From: Neobacillus sp. FSL H8-0543
GTDB lineage: Bacteria > Bacillota > Bacilli > Bacillales > Cytobacillaceae
DNA: 64,000 bases
Assembly (NCBI RefSeq): GCF_038592905.1
Contig: NZ_CP151943.1
Coordinates: forward strand, 4,538,501-4,602,500
Direction of reading: 5' to 3'
Numbering within the stretch: position 1 is the first letter of the stretch; every line of letters begins with the position of its first letter. Both the position numbers and the translations under genes were made by a program. Under the pieces are notes generated by a model. The model was not told the DNA's origin and did no database searches. It was given only the letters and a program-made list of their open reading frames with translations. Positions 63,738 to 64,000 of this stretch are shown here, piece after piece.

Positions 63738-63867
63738 TGTTGATTGGAGCGGAAGGCACGAGACTCCGGCGGGAGAAGCAAGTCTTGGGAGACCCCGCAG
63801 GAGCATAGCGACAAGGAGGCTCCCGGACTGCCCGCGGAAAGCGAAGTGCCTGGAGCGGAAATCAACA
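63738..63867 (-). repeat. ~130-bp interspersed element, copy 2 (inverted)
   Basis: Begins TGTTGATTGGAGCGG and ends GGAGCGGAAATCAACA, so it has the same TGTTGATT/AATCAACA ends as the element at 53-184 but in the reverse orientation. Interior matches include TTTCCGCGGGC-type and GGGGTCTCCCA-type pieces on the complementary strand. It lies in the 197-bp gap between two acyl-CoA ligase genes. Confidence 0.8.
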
Positions 63868-63909
63868 GGCAAGGTTAACAAAGCCTGCTATATAGGGGAG
63901 GTGGATAGT

Positions 63910-64000
63910 TTGAAAGAGTGGATTGTTCATAAAGCATTAACAAATGCTGCAGCAAAGTATCCGGATAAACCATTCGTACTCTATCAGAATGAGAGGATTA
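63910..64000 (+). CDS. AMP-binding acyl-CoA ligase, 5' end only
   Basis: TTG start at 63910, 6 nt after GGGAGGTGG. The first 30 codons fit an adenylate-forming ligase N-terminus: KEWIVHKALTNAAAKYPDKP, then FVLYQNERI, cut by the window end. Likely the third gene of the DUF169-ligase operon, separated by the inserted repeat. Confidence 0.72.
   Translation, partial: MKEWIVHKALTNAAAKYPDKPFVLYQNERI

Overview
The window looks like a chromosomal segment of a low-GC Gram-positive endospore former of the family Bacillaceae (Bacillus/Neobacillus-like). The reasons are strong AAGGAGG-type ribosome binding sites, frequent TTG/GTG starts, hairpin-plus-T-run terminators, a ComK homologue, a cysH-cysP-sat-cysC-sumT-sirB sulfate cluster in Bacillus subtilis order, a TPP-riboswitch thiamin operon and CatE/CatR. 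No phage, plasmid, rRNA, tRNA or CRISPR locus was seen. Genus and species cannot be fixed from the sequence alone.

Layout. 1-1750: a ~130-bp palindromic-ended repeat and a decayed IS1182-type transposase with at least three frameshifts. 1776-3361: catechol dioxygenase (catE) divergent from a redox-type HxlR regulator (catR) with two palindromic operators, then a small protein. 3603-15830: a mixed region with HisJ phosphatase, a MATE exporter, a 1260-residue secreted GH84 hexosaminidase, a DUF2812 membrane protein, small proteins, a GNAT, a P-loop protein, ComK and a phosphoesterase. 16154-25628: assimilatory sulfate reduction (yezD, cysH, cysP, small ORF, sat, cysC, sumT, sirB, then cysJI behind a 21-bp-phased repeat array). 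25694-30830: an unknown protein, a VanW lipoprotein, a Ca2+-type P-ATPase and a UspA protein. 30945-36466: MerR, enoyl-CoA hydratase, two acyl-CoA ligases and acyl-CoA dehydrogenase, an acid-activation and beta-oxidation operon. 36658-42288: TPP riboswitch, then thiM-thiD-thiE-thiW-thiZ-thiX-thiY (thiamin-precursor salvage and uptake). 42430-52645: iron alcohol dehydrogenase, thioesterase, CDF transporter, TetR/MFS pair, a secreted phosphoesterase, a persulfide-sensor-type CstR with its operator, a SEC-C protein and a CPBP protease. 52721-53447: fourteen tandem copies of a 52-bp hairpin repeat, beside a frameshifted NERD gene. 54577-60596: azoreductase, isochorismatase-like hydrolase, NCS2 purine-type permease divergent from a Rieske oxygenase, and a MocR-type regulator. 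60676-64000: a small protein, DUF169 protein, acyl-CoA ligase, a second ~130-bp repeat (inverted relative to the first) and the start of another acyl-CoA ligase.

How the genes work together. The sulfate block carries sulfate from import (CysP) through APS/PAPS (Sat, CysC) and sulfite (CysH) to sulfide (CysJI), and makes the siroheme that CysI needs (SumT, SirB; the dehydrogenase SirC is not in the window). The thi block salvages thiazole and pyrimidine precursors and has both an ECF S-component and an ABC importer. CatE/CatR, azoreductase and the efflux pumps suggest exposure to aromatic compounds and quinones. The most unusual structures are the 52-bp hairpin minisatellite, the 21-bp-phased array ahead of cysJ, and the Rieske oxygenase paired with a purine-type permease.
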